Shown: in pieces, positions 1-5,817 of the stretch
How the letters are laid out: every line of letters begins with the position of its first letter
Position numbering within the stretch: position 1 is the first letter of the stretch
NCBI GenBank assembly: GCA_031284105.1
Contig: JAITAN010000118.1
Location: forward strand, 1-11,411
Direction: 5' to 3'
DNA length: 11,411 nt
DNA from: Treponema sp.
GTDB lineage: Bacteria > Spirochaetota > Spirochaetia > Treponematales > Breznakiellaceae
Made by a program: the position numbers and the translations under genes
The notes under the pieces: model-generated
What the model was told of the DNA's origin: nothing
Databases searched by the model: none
Seen by the model: the letters and a program-made list of their open reading frames with translations, nothing else

Positions 1-222
1 ATAGAATTTCCTTATGATTTAAAAAAGGAATTTGGCAGAGGCCGGATTAAAGTACACGCTGAGTTTAATGGAGAACCTTATGATGGAAGTATAGTGAATA
101 TGGGAATAAAAAATAAAGATGGATCAATTTGTTATATAATCGGTATACGGAAAGACATACGGCAGAAAATAAATAAAAATTGTGGGGATAAAATTACTGT
201 CAAAATTGTGGAAAGGAGATAA
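1..222 (+). CDS. DUF1905 domain protein, C-terminal part (5' truncated by window)
   Basis: The frame is open from the first base and ends in TAA, giving 73 residues. The pattern fits the DUF1905 family: a glycine-rich beta segment (GRGRIKV), then EFNGEPYDGSIVNMG, then the conserved IIGIRKDIRQKI followed by CGDKITVKIVERR, which matches the family's 'k.iR..l....GD.v.v.l' ending. The family's molecular function is not established. The stop lies 5 nt before the start of the DUF1801-like gene, and the AGGAG at 214-218 that serves that gene lies inside this one, so the two are probably co-transcribed. Strong A/T bias matches the next two genes and differs from the rest of the window, suggesting common foreign origin. 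The N-terminus is outside the window. Confidence 0.72.
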   Translation: MEFPYDLKKEFGRGRIKVHAEFNGEPYDGSIVNMGIKNKDGSICYIIGIRKDIRQKINKNCGDKITVKIVERR

Positions 223-227
223 AGATA

Positions 228-599
228 ATGACTGAAAAAATAAAAAACATAGATGAATATATTGCGAATTTTGATACGGAAGTACAAAAGACGTTAAATG
301 AATTACGAAATTTTATAAAGTCAGAAGCGCCTGATGCCACCGAAAAAATATCTTATGGAATGCCTGCGTTTTACTTAAAAGGTAATTTGGTTCATTTTGC
401 CGCATTTAAGGGTCATTACGGTTTTTTCCCTGGTCCATCCGGAATTGATGAGTTTGAAGAGGAATTGAGCCCCTATCGTAGTGGAAAAGGTACGCTCCGT
501 TTTCCTTTCAATAAACAAATTCCCTGGGACATATTAAAAAAAGTTATTCAATACAGGGTAAAAGAAAACCTAAAAAAATTGGATGATAAAATAAATTAA
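228..599 (+). CDS. DUF1801 / YdhG-like (frataxin-fold) protein
   Basis: A 123-residue protein of typical length for the DUF1801/YdhG family. Visible family features are an N-terminal IDEYIANFDTEVQKTLNELR helix (about residues 8-27), the APDATEKISYGMPAF segment (34-48), a beta region with KGHYGFFPGPSGI (61-73), and KGTLRFPFNKQIPWDILKKVIQYRVKENL (87-115). In Bacillus subtilis a member (Fra/YdhG) acts as a frataxin-like iron chaperone; whether this protein binds iron cannot be told from sequence. The ATG is preceded by AGGAG (214-218, 9 nt spacing). It follows the DUF1905 gene with a 5-nt gap, and an attC-like element begins 12 nt after its stop, the arrangement expected of a gene cassette. Codons are A/T-biased, unlike the chromosomal genes further on. 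Confidence 0.85.
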   Translation: MTEKIKNIDEYIANFDTEVQKTLNELRNFIKSEAPDATEKISYGMPAFYLKGNLVHFAAFKGHYGFFPGPSGIDEFEEELSPYRSGKGTLRFPFNKQIPWDILKKVIQYRVKENLKKLDDKIN

Positions 600-611
600 A
601 GCAAAAAACGG

Positions 612-793
612 CGCATAACAGGCCTGTATGCGTTCCACCGCCATACGGCGGCTCCAGGGTTTCGTTCGCCTAGGTCAGTCGCTTCGCTCCTTCCCACGGC
701 CCACTGCACCTACAGTTTGTCAGCCCTGGTCTTTGCTACGCAAAGCCCTTATTCGGGCCGGCAAAATGTCGCCGACAGCCGGAACGTTATGCG
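612..793 (+). repeat. attC-like structured element (putative cassette recombination site)
   Basis: GC-rich, non-coding element between two AT-rich genes. Its ends are a perfect 8-bp inverted repeat, CGCATAAC (612-619) and GTTATGCG (786-793). Inside, GGCcTGT (621-627) pairs with ACAGCC (775-780), CCAGGG (654-659) with CCCTGG (724-729), and TAGGT (671-675) with ACCTA (708-712). Local hairpins are CCGCC/GGCGG (638-651) and CTTTGC/GCAAAG (731-745). The spacers between the outer and next pair differ (1 versus 5 nt). This nested, asymmetric fold with a GTTATGC right end resembles integron attC sites (right-end consensus GTTRRRY, one mismatch here). The length of about 182 bp is longer than usual attC sites. 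The left half recurs after the next gene. It could instead be another family of intergenic repeat. Confidence 0.55.
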
Positions 794-841
794 AAATTGG
801 GGCTAAAATGGTTTAAATATAATAAATTATATAAAAATAAG

Positions 842-870
842 TTGACATAAGTTTAAAATCAAAATATAGT
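842..870 (+). promoter_or_regulatory. Sigma-70 promoter of the GNAT gene
   Basis: Perfect -35 TTGACA (842-847), a 17-nt spacer and -10 TATAGT (865-870, one mismatch). Transcription would start near 877, leaving about 20 nt of leader that contains AAGGA (884-888), 9 nt before the ATG at 898. The surrounding DNA is very AT-rich, so chance matches are more likely than usual, but spacing and both boxes are near ideal. Confidence 0.7.
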
Positions 871-897
871 GAAAAATTATACAAAGGAAGATCTAAA

Positions 898-1434
898 ATG
901 GATAATGAGATTTTAACGGAATTAGAGACAGCCAAATTATATATAAAATTATTAACATTATCACAGCTGAAATTATGGGTTAATGATATTTTAATGCTTG
1001 AAACGGAAATAGACTGTAAATATGACGCGGAGCCAATAGAAGGTGAATTTCTAAATATAATAAATGGTCAAATAAAAGTTATTGAAAATGATCCCGCAAA
1101 TTATACTTATCATAGTTTTTGGTTTATTATAATGAAAGAAGACAAAACAGTAGCAGGATCAATGGATTTTAAAAACATTCCAAATGAACTAAAGGAAATT
1201 GAAATAGGCTATGGATTGGGAAAACATTATGAGCATAAAGGATATATGACTGAAGCGGTAAAGGCATTTTGCGAAATGGCATTAATGGACCAAAGAATAG
1301 AAACAATAATTGCTGAAACGGAAATGGAAAATATCGCTTCACATAAGGTATTGGAAAGGTGCGGTTTTAAAAAATATCAAGAAGAAGAAACAATTTGGTG
1401 GAAATTGAATAAATTAGATATAGAAATAAAATAA
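898..1434 (+). CDS. GNAT family N-acetyltransferase (RimJ/RimL-type)
   Basis: A 178-residue protein, normal length for the RimJ/RimL-type branch of GNAT acetyltransferases, which move an acetyl group from acetyl-CoA to an amine. Supporting motifs are the central strand KEIEIGYGLGK (about 99-109), the acyl-CoA-binding loop and helix HYEHKGYMTEAVKAF (110-124), and the C-terminal AETEMENIASHKVLERCGFKKY (139-160), the classic 'N..S..v.ek.GF' signature. The substrate cannot be assigned; proteins of this class acetylate ribosomal proteins, antibiotics or small metabolites. It has its own promoter (842-870) and ribosome binding site (884-888). It sits between an attC-like element and a partial second copy, and its codon usage is strongly A/T-biased, consistent with horizontal transfer. 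The coding region shows no sign of decay. Confidence 0.88.
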   Translation: MDNEILTELETAKLYIKLLTLSQLKLWVNDILMLETEIDCKYDAEPIEGEFLNIINGQIKVIENDPANYTYHSFWFIIMKEDKTVAGSMDFKNIPNELKEIEIGYGLGKHYEHKGYMTEAVKAFCEMALMDQRIETIIAETEMENIASHKVLERCGFKKYQEEETIWWKLNKLDIEIK

Positions 1435-1453
1435 TGGTGTACGCCACGTACTT

Positions 1454-1489
1454 CGCATAAATTGTCCGGCCTCGTACACGGGTACCGCC
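1454..1489 (+). repeat. Partial second copy (left half) of the attC-like element
   Basis: Beginning 19 nt after the GNAT stop, the ordered blocks CGCATAA (1454-1460), GGCCT (1468-1472), GTAC (1474-1477) and ACCGCC (1484-1489) follow the order CGCATAA, GGCCT, GTAT, ACCGCC of the element at 612-642. Block spacing differs by a few bases. No matching GTTATGCG right end is found before lptB, so the copy is incomplete and runs into the IS3 remnant. Placement just after a stop codon mirrors the first copy. Confidence 0.45.
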
Positions 1490-1519
1490 CTTGATGCCGC
1501 CGTATGAACAGGTACGCCG

Positions 1520-1781
1520 CTGCCGGGGGTTTCGTATCGTGAAGATGGCTATTGCTTTTTTTAGGATTTCAAGTAAAGCGGAGCTGCACACGATCTCCCG
1601 CAGACAGGTAATTTCTTTCCGTAGCCGAGCCGCCTCTTTATCCCGGGCATTTCCTCTACCGGCGAGGCTTTGCTTTCATCGCTCCCCTTTCGCCCTGTCT
1701 CCGACTGCTTCCGGTCCGCCTTTTGGGCGAATCCTTCCACCCGTTCTTTAAATTCCCCAGTAACCTCCCTTTTTCTCCCAT
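1520..1781 (-). pseudogene. IS3-family orfA (transposase helix-turn-helix subunit) remnant, frameshifted
   Basis: Read on the minus strand from an ATG at 1781 with a good AAAGGAG upstream (about 1790-1796), the gene starts MGEK. After a small frameshift it continues as TGEFKERVEGFAQKA, the N-terminal helix of IS3-type OrfA proteins. A further frameshift leads to ARDKEAARLRKEITCLRE, then LEILKKAIAIFT and NPRQ. This is the leucine-zipper and tail typical of OrfA ('rLr.En..Lk.e.eiLKKA.a.F'). No single frame spans the gene and the middle third, including the helix-turn-helix core, is not recognisable. No orfB (DDE catalytic part) follows; the sequence runs directly into the attC-like half-site. 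It cannot encode an active transposase. The family call rests on motif recognition. Confidence 0.7.
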
Positions 1782-1867
1782 AATAATCTCTCCTTTGATC
1801 ATAGGCTTAACTCCCTATCCATATCAACCGGGGGGAGGCGCATCCAACCGGCGGTCTAGGGATGCCT
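1782..1867. other. Non-coding gap between IS3 remnant and lptB
   Basis: Contains the leader of the orfA remnant and probably the left end of the insertion sequence. AACCGG occurs twice as a direct repeat about 20 nt apart (near 1828 and 1848), and TCCCTA/TAGGGA form a widely spaced inverted repeat around it. No convincing intrinsic terminator for the pyrG-lptB transcript is visible. The exact end of the element cannot be fixed without a related intact copy. Confidence 0.4.
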
Positions 1868-2818
1868 TTACATTCTGAATTCTGAACCCAAGTATACATC
1901 CCTCACCATCTTGTTGGCAAGAATCACATCTTTGTCCCCACGGGCAACAATGCTACCGGTATTGATGATGAAGGCTTCGGTGGTAATCTCAAGCGTATCG
2001 CGCACATTATGATCCGTGATAAGCACACCGATTCCCTTTTTCGCAAGTTGCCTGATTATCCGCTTAATTTCATATACAGCAATGGGGTCTATACCAGCAA
2101 AAGGTTCGTCAAGAAGCAGAAATTTCGGCTCTGTCGCCAAAGCACGGGCTATTTCAGTGCGGCGGCGTTCTCCACCGGAAAGCGTATGCCCCGGTTGTCT
2201 TCCCAGACGCGAGATTCCGAACTCATCAAGAAGCTCCTCAAGCCGCGCCTTCTTCTGCCGATAGTTGATGTCGCGCCTGCTTTCCAGAATCGCCCAGATA
2301 TTCTGCTCAACCGTGAGTTTGCGGAAAATAGACGCCTCCTGCGGCAGGTACGCAATACCCTGTCGCGCCCGTTTGTACATTGGTTTACGGGTAATGTCAA
2401 TGCTGTCCAGCGTAACGGTTCCTTGCGTAGGACGATAAAAACCCACAATCATATAGAATGTTGTGGTCTTACCCGCGCCGTTCGGTCCTAAAAGTCCCAC
2501 TACCTGCCCATTATACATGGAAAAATCTATCCCATGCACCACCTCCTTTCGCCCAAACCGCTTATATAGGTTATTCACGGCAAGCACATGAGAGCCAATC
2601 GGCACAAAGGGTTCTTCTTCAATCTTCGGCGCCGGCTCCACGGCCGTAGCCCAAATGTATGTCGTCCCGGCGTCCGGCGTAAAAGGCATCCTATGAGCGG
2701 TAAAGGGAGCGGTTTCAATCGCGGTTGAAACCGGCTCATTTCCCTCCCGCGGTACGTCTTCGTCAAGAGTCGTTACATATATATAAGTGGTATCGCCAAG
2801 GGGAATCTTTGTTTCCAT
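1868..2818 (-). CDS. lptB: LptB, ATPase of the LPS/lipid export ABC transporter, with N-terminal extension
   Basis: A 316-residue ABC ATPase that would power extraction of envelope lipid from the inner membrane, with LptF/G as partners (not in this window). The ABC core begins near residue 78: Walker A GPNGAGKTT (111-119), Q-loop LPQ (158-160), signature LSGGE (213-217), Walker B FLLLDEP (233-239), H-loop H270. Segments GLLGPNGAGKTTTFYMIVG and YLPQEASIFRKLTV are typical of LptB rather than general ABC proteins. Usual LptB is about 240 residues. Here 77 extra N-terminal residues contain an imperfect repeat, TTYIYVT (10-16) and TTYIWAT (52-58). The ATG at 2818 has AGGCGG close upstream; internal GTG codons at 78 and 81 lack a ribosome binding site. 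It lies 13 nt after lptA and is last in the operon. Confidence 0.93.
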   Translation of the reverse strand: METKIPLGDTTYIYVTTLDEDVPREGNEPVSTAIETAPFTAHRMPFTPDAGTTYIWATAVEPAPKIEEEPFVPIGSHVLAVNNLYKRFGRKEVVHGIDFSMYNGQVVGLLGPNGAGKTTTFYMIVGFYRPTQGTVTLDSIDITRKPMYKRARQGIAYLPQEASIFRKLTVEQNIWAILESRRDINYRQKKARLEELLDEFGISRLGRQPGHTLSGGERRRTEIARALATEPKFLLLDEPFAGIDPIAVYEIKRIIRQLAKKGIGVLITDHNVRDTLEITTEAFIINTGSIVARGDKDVILANKMVRDVYLGSEFRM

Positions 2819-2831
2819 ACCGCCTAAACGC

Positions 2832-3488
2832 TCAATCTTTTATAGAACCAGACACCGAACCTTCCATCGTAACATCATCGGTGTCAAGATCAACGCGGAT
2901 ACGATCTGCGCGGTACTCGTCTTGTTTCTTAAAAACAACGGGAAAACCGGAAAGTTCGAGCAGTTTCTCCTTACGCCGGTACACCGCGTATTGAGAACGG
3001 CACACGAGATCATCCTGAAACAGTCTGACCCCCACCTGGAAAATCGTAACCTCTTTTTCATCATCGTATTCGATGAATCTGCCCTTAGCCACAAGCGAAT
3101 TTTTTCTATCTTCAAGCGTAGCATTACCCTCAAGCCGCGCAATTTTCAATTTCCGGTCATAACGCAGCCTGTCGGTCTGAAAAAAGATTTCTTTTTCCTG
3201 CTCCTGCCCCCACACGCTGCCCGTACAATCAATAAACTGGTTATCCTCTCCTAAAATTTCAATTCTGGATGCTCTCAATACCAGATTATCCGAATATACC
3301 TCGGCATTTCCGAGCAAAACAATCGTTTCTTTCCCTGCCGCTCGGCCGCCGCTCATTTGATCGGCTCTGAACGTGAACGTATCCGCACAAAGCCGTATGG
3401 GAAAGAAGAACATAAGAAACATAAGGGGGAAAAACATAACGCTCTCACTATAGTGAGAGGATTTTTTATATACGTTATTCATGCTCAT
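2832..3488 (-). CDS. lptA: LptA/OstA-like periplasmic lipid transport protein
   Basis: A 218-residue exported protein. A hydrophobic stretch (about 18-33) ends in RLCA, suggesting signal peptidase I cleavage after residue 35. The mature part is a run of short beta strands with the OstA/LptA character: IVLLGNAEVYSDNLVLRASRI, then LRYDRKLKIARLEGNATLED, LVAKGRFIEYDD and EYRADRIRVDLDTDDVTMEG. In Gram-negatives LptA forms a beta-jellyroll bridge that carries lipid across the periplasm. The ATG overlaps the lptC stop by one base (TAATG) with GAGG upstream, so translational coupling is likely. An 18-bp palindrome covers codons 10-16; the next ATG (codon 18) would leave a signal peptide without an N-terminal charge. 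Assignment rests on fold character plus position between lptC and lptB. Confidence 0.85.
   Translation of the reverse strand: MSMNNVYKKSSHYSESVMFFPLMFLMFFFPIRLCADTFTFRADQMSGGRAAGKETIVLLGNAEVYSDNLVLRASRIEILGEDNQFIDCTGSVWGQEQEKEIFFQTDRLRYDRKLKIARLEGNATLEDRKNSLVAKGRFIEYDDEKEVTIFQVGVRLFQDDLVCRSQYAVYRRKEKLLELSGFPVVFKKQDEYRADRIRVDLDTDDVTMEGSVSGSIKD
3442..3459. repeat. 18-bp perfect palindrome inside the lptA 5' coding region
   Basis: CTCTCACTATAGTGAGAG reads identically on both strands. As RNA it would form a 7-bp stem with a UAUA loop, 30-47 nt into lptA. On the plus strand it is followed by GATTTTTT (3460-3467), giving an intrinsic-terminator look antisense to the operon. On the sense strand a run of five T follows after 7 nt. 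Function is unknown: mRNA structure, protein-binding site and coincidence are all possible. Confidence 0.6.
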
Positions 3489-4150
3489 TATTCATCCTCT
3501 TCCGTTTCAAAATACACGCCCTGTATCCCGCTGTCAAACATAAACACCTGTTCCCTGATATTGGCGGAAAAGCCTTTTCCTGAAAAAGATGTCCCATCGG
3601 GACGCTCAATCTGCACCTCATCCTCTTTTCCGGCGGAAACGACGCGGGTCTTATCCTCCCAGTGTAAAGTATCGGTTCTAATAGAAAGATCGTCAGACTT
3701 GACATCTATGCGGATACCGTTCAGCATTTGAATATTTCCGGTATCAATCTCAATATGAGCCGTACCTACGTCGCCTTGTACATTTACCTCTTTCCCATGG
3801 TTTTGGAATTGTTCAAACTCAAATTCCTGCACATGCATAAGCTGCTTTTTCTCATACCGTTCCGCCGTGTCCGCCTTAAATCGCACTATGGGTTCCCCGT
3901 TCCTCACCCGCACATACTCAACATCATTCATAATAATGTCCGGTTGCTCATTCGTTTCCACAGATGCCACACCGTAGTCAAAGGAACAGGAGGAAAACAG
4001 GAACAGAGAGAACAGAAAATAGAGTAAAGACGGCACAAAACCGGATTCGTATGAATTATGGGGCTTTCCCAACACTTCAGTGTGCGGGGGAATCGGCGCT
4101 TCATCCGATGAGAAAGCAACCTTATAATGCCGTTTCATGTTCCTAATCAT
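3488..4150 (-). CDS. lptC: LptC-like protein, predicted lipoprotein
   Basis: A 220-residue protein of about LptC length. A hydrophobic segment (about 41-52) ends in FSSC, with C55 fitting a relaxed spirochaetal lipobox. After it come strands typical of LptC/LptA-like domains: IIMNDVEYVRVRNGEPIVRFKADTAERYEKKQLMHVQEFEFEQF (72-115), then GTAHIEIDTGNIQMLNGIRI and ERPDGTSFSGKGFSANI. LptC receives lipid from the LptB2FG transporter and passes it to LptA. The listed ATG overlaps pyrG by 8 nt and has a weak ribosome binding site; ATG at 4138 (codon 5) has AGGA five bases upstream and may be the true start. Either way about 36-40 residues precede the membrane segment, long for a lipoprotein signal. 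The stop overlaps lptA by one base. Confidence 0.82.
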   Translation of the reverse strand: MIRNMKRHYKVAFSSDEAPIPPHTEVLGKPHNSYESGFVPSLLYFLFSLFLFSSCSFDYGVASVETNEQPDIIMNDVEYVRVRNGEPIVRFKADTAERYEKKQLMHVQEFEFEQFQNHGKEVNVQGDVGTAHIEIDTGNIQMLNGIRIDVKSDDLSIRTDTLHWEDKTRVVSAGKEDEVQIERPDGTSFSGKGFSANIREQVFMFDSGIQGVYFETEEDE

Positions 4151-5762
4151 TAGCTTTTCTATCCCTCACCGCAGTAATAAAATCTCTAAACAGCGGGCTT
4201 GCCGAGGTCGGTTTGGACTTAAATTCAGGATGGAACTGTACGCCTAGTCCCCACGGGTGATTTGTCCATTCGGTACACTCAACCAAGCCTCCATCCGGCG
4301 TAAATGCCGTCAGCTTTAGACCGGCTGCGGACATTTCCTCGCGGTACCGGTTTGAAAACTCGTAGCGATGCCGGTGCCGTTCCCAAATATGCTTTTCCTT
4401 GTAGGCGGCGAAAATCAGGCTTCCCTCAACCGCGACAGACTCGCTCTTTCCAAGCCGCATGGTACCGCCATAATCCTTCACGTCAACCTGTTCTTCCAAT
4501 AAATCCACCACCGGATGTTTGGTATCATGGTTGAACTCGGTGGAATCCGCGTCCTCAAACCCAAGTACGTTGCGACCCCATTCGATCACCATTATCTGCA
4601 TACCCAGACAAATACCCAGATATGGCACCTTATTTACACGCGCCCACCGCGCCGCGTTTACCATACCGTTGATGCCTCGCTGCCCAAAGCCGCCGGGCAC
4701 CAGTATACCGTCTACCCCGGTAACGGCAGAGCCTAAAATGCCGTCAACCGCAGCCGGATCCTCAAGCCGAGACGAGTCTACTTTTACTAATTCAACCTCC
4801 ACATGGGATTCAAGCCCCGCGTGAAAAAGCGACTCATACACGGACTTGTACGCATCGTGTAGTTCCATGTATTTTCCCACCACACCGATACGTACCTTGC
4901 CCTTGCGCGCCTCGAATTCTTCCATAACTCTACACCACGGCTTCAAATCAGAATGGCGGCTCGCCACTCCAAGTTTTTTTAGCACCACCTGATCCATCTT
5001 CTGTTCGTAAAACACAAGAGGAACGGCGTATATTGTAGTATCAATATTATAAGAAACGAAGACCGCTCCGTTTTCCACATTGGTAAAAAGAGCGATCTTC
5101 TTCCGCATAGCATCGTCAAGCATCACCGGAGCGCGACAGATCAGAACATCCGGCTGTATTCCCATTTCCTGCATGGCTTTCACCGAGTGCTGCGTGGGTT
5201 TTGTTTTCAGTTCGCCTTCCCCCACTTCCGGGATAAGCGTCAGATGTACGGATAAGGCGTTTTCCTTACCGTATTCATGGATAAGCTGCCGTGCCGCTTC
5301 CAGAAACGGAATTGACTCAATATCGCCCACGGTTCCGCCGATTTCCACAATCACAACATCGGTGTCCTGATCCAGCGCCACAATTATCCGGTGTTTGATT
5401 TCGTCTGTTATATGCGGGATCACCTGTACACAACGCCCAAGGTACCGTCCTTCCCGTTCCTTCCGCAACACAGAGTCGTAAATTTGCCCGGTCGTAATGG
5501 AATTCGCCCGATAAAGCGGGCTGTTCGTAAAACGCGCGTAATTCCCTAGATCAAGATCGGTTTCCGCCCCGTCGTCCGTAACGTAAACTTCTCCATGCTG
5601 ATACGGATTCATGGTTCCCGCATCCACATTGATATACGGATCGCATTTTACCATACGGACATTGAGTCCCCGGCACTCAAGCAAAGCACCCAAAGAAGAC
5701 GCCGCAACACCCTTCCCGAGGCTGGAACATACGCCGCCCGATACAAAAATAAACTTATTCAT
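4143..5762 (-). CDS. pyrG: CTP synthase
   Basis: A 539-residue full-length CTP synthase, which aminates UTP to CTP with ATP and glutamine. The N-terminal synthetase domain starts MNKFIFVSGGVCSSLGKG, with the phosphate-binding loop SSLGKG (13-18), KCDPYINVDAGTMNP (39-53) and DDGAETDLDLGNY (63-75). The C-terminal class I glutamine amidotransferase domain (about 290-535) shows GICLGMQ with nucleophile C385, and FHPEF with H511 and E513. No key residue appears missing. The ATG at 5762 has AGGG upstream (GTAGGGCATG). It is the first recognisable gene of the minus-strand run and overlaps lptC by 8 nt, so expression with the Lpt genes is likely. CTP also feeds CDP-diacylglycerol and nucleotide-sugar synthesis, so the link to envelope lipid transport makes metabolic sense (inference). 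Confidence 0.98.
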   Translation of the reverse strand: MNKFIFVSGGVCSSLGKGVAASSLGALLECRGLNVRMVKCDPYINVDAGTMNPYQHGEVYVTDDGAETDLDLGNYARFTNSPLYRANSITTGQIYDSVLRKEREGRYLGRCVQVIPHITDEIKHRIIVALDQDTDVVIVEIGGTVGDIESIPFLEAARQLIHEYGKENALSVHLTLIPEVGEGELKTKPTQHSVKAMQEMGIQPDVLICRAPVMLDDAMRKKIALFTNVENGAVFVSYNIDTTIYAVPLVFYEQKMDQVVLKKLGVASRHSDLKPWCRVMEEFEARKGKVRIGVVGKYMELHDAYKSVYESLFHAGLESHVEVELVKVDSSRLEDPAAVDGILGSAVTGVDGILVPGGFGQRGINGMVNAARWARVNKVPYLGICLGMQIMVIEWGRNVLGFEDADSTEFNHDTKHPVVDLLEEQVDVKDYGGTMRLGKSESVAVEGSLIFAAYKEKHIWERHRHRYEFSNRYREEMSAAGLKLTAFTPDGGLVECTEWTNHPWGLGVQFHPEFKSKPTSASPLFRDFITAVRDRKAND

Positions 5763-5770
5763 GCCCTACT

Positions 5771-5799
5771 ATTATGCCGAGAGATAACCGGCTTGACAA
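5771..5799 (-). promoter_or_regulatory. Candidate sigma-70 promoter for pyrG
   Basis: On the minus strand: TTGTCA (5799-5794, one mismatch), 17-nt spacer, CATAAT (5776-5771, one mismatch). The predicted start would fall at or next to the pyrG ATG and would lose the AGGG ribosome binding site. Either the mRNA is leaderless or the true promoter lies further upstream. Confidence 0.3.
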
Positions 5800-5817
5800 G
5801 TCCTAGGACGTGATCAC
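5792..5817. promoter_or_regulatory. Cluster of three abutting palindromes in the pyrG-cheR divergent region
   Basis: CTTGACAAG (5792-5800, odd-centred), GTCCTAGGAC (5800-5809, perfect) and GTGATCAC (5810-5817, perfect) lie end to end, 30-55 nt upstream of the pyrG start. The first overlaps the candidate -35 box. Such dyads are typical of operator sites for dimeric regulators. No specific regulator can be named from the sequence. Confidence 0.4.

Noticed and set aside
628..816. 62-residue plus-strand ORF between the YdhG-like and GNAT genes
   Set aside because: It lies almost wholly inside the attC-like element, has no ribosome binding site and a composition driven by the inverted repeats.
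1367..1591. 74-residue minus-strand ORF starting at a GTG
   Set aside because: Only its first 24 or so residues are meaningful, as the tail of the orfA remnant; the rest runs antisense into the end of the GNAT gene.
1491..1751. 86-residue plus-strand ORF
   Set aside because: It is antisense to the IS3 orfA remnant; the minus-strand reading has recognisable transposase motifs and this one has none.
2009..2491. 160-residue plus-strand ORF opposite lptB
   Set aside because: Shadow of the well-supported lptB reading frame, with no motif or initiation signal.
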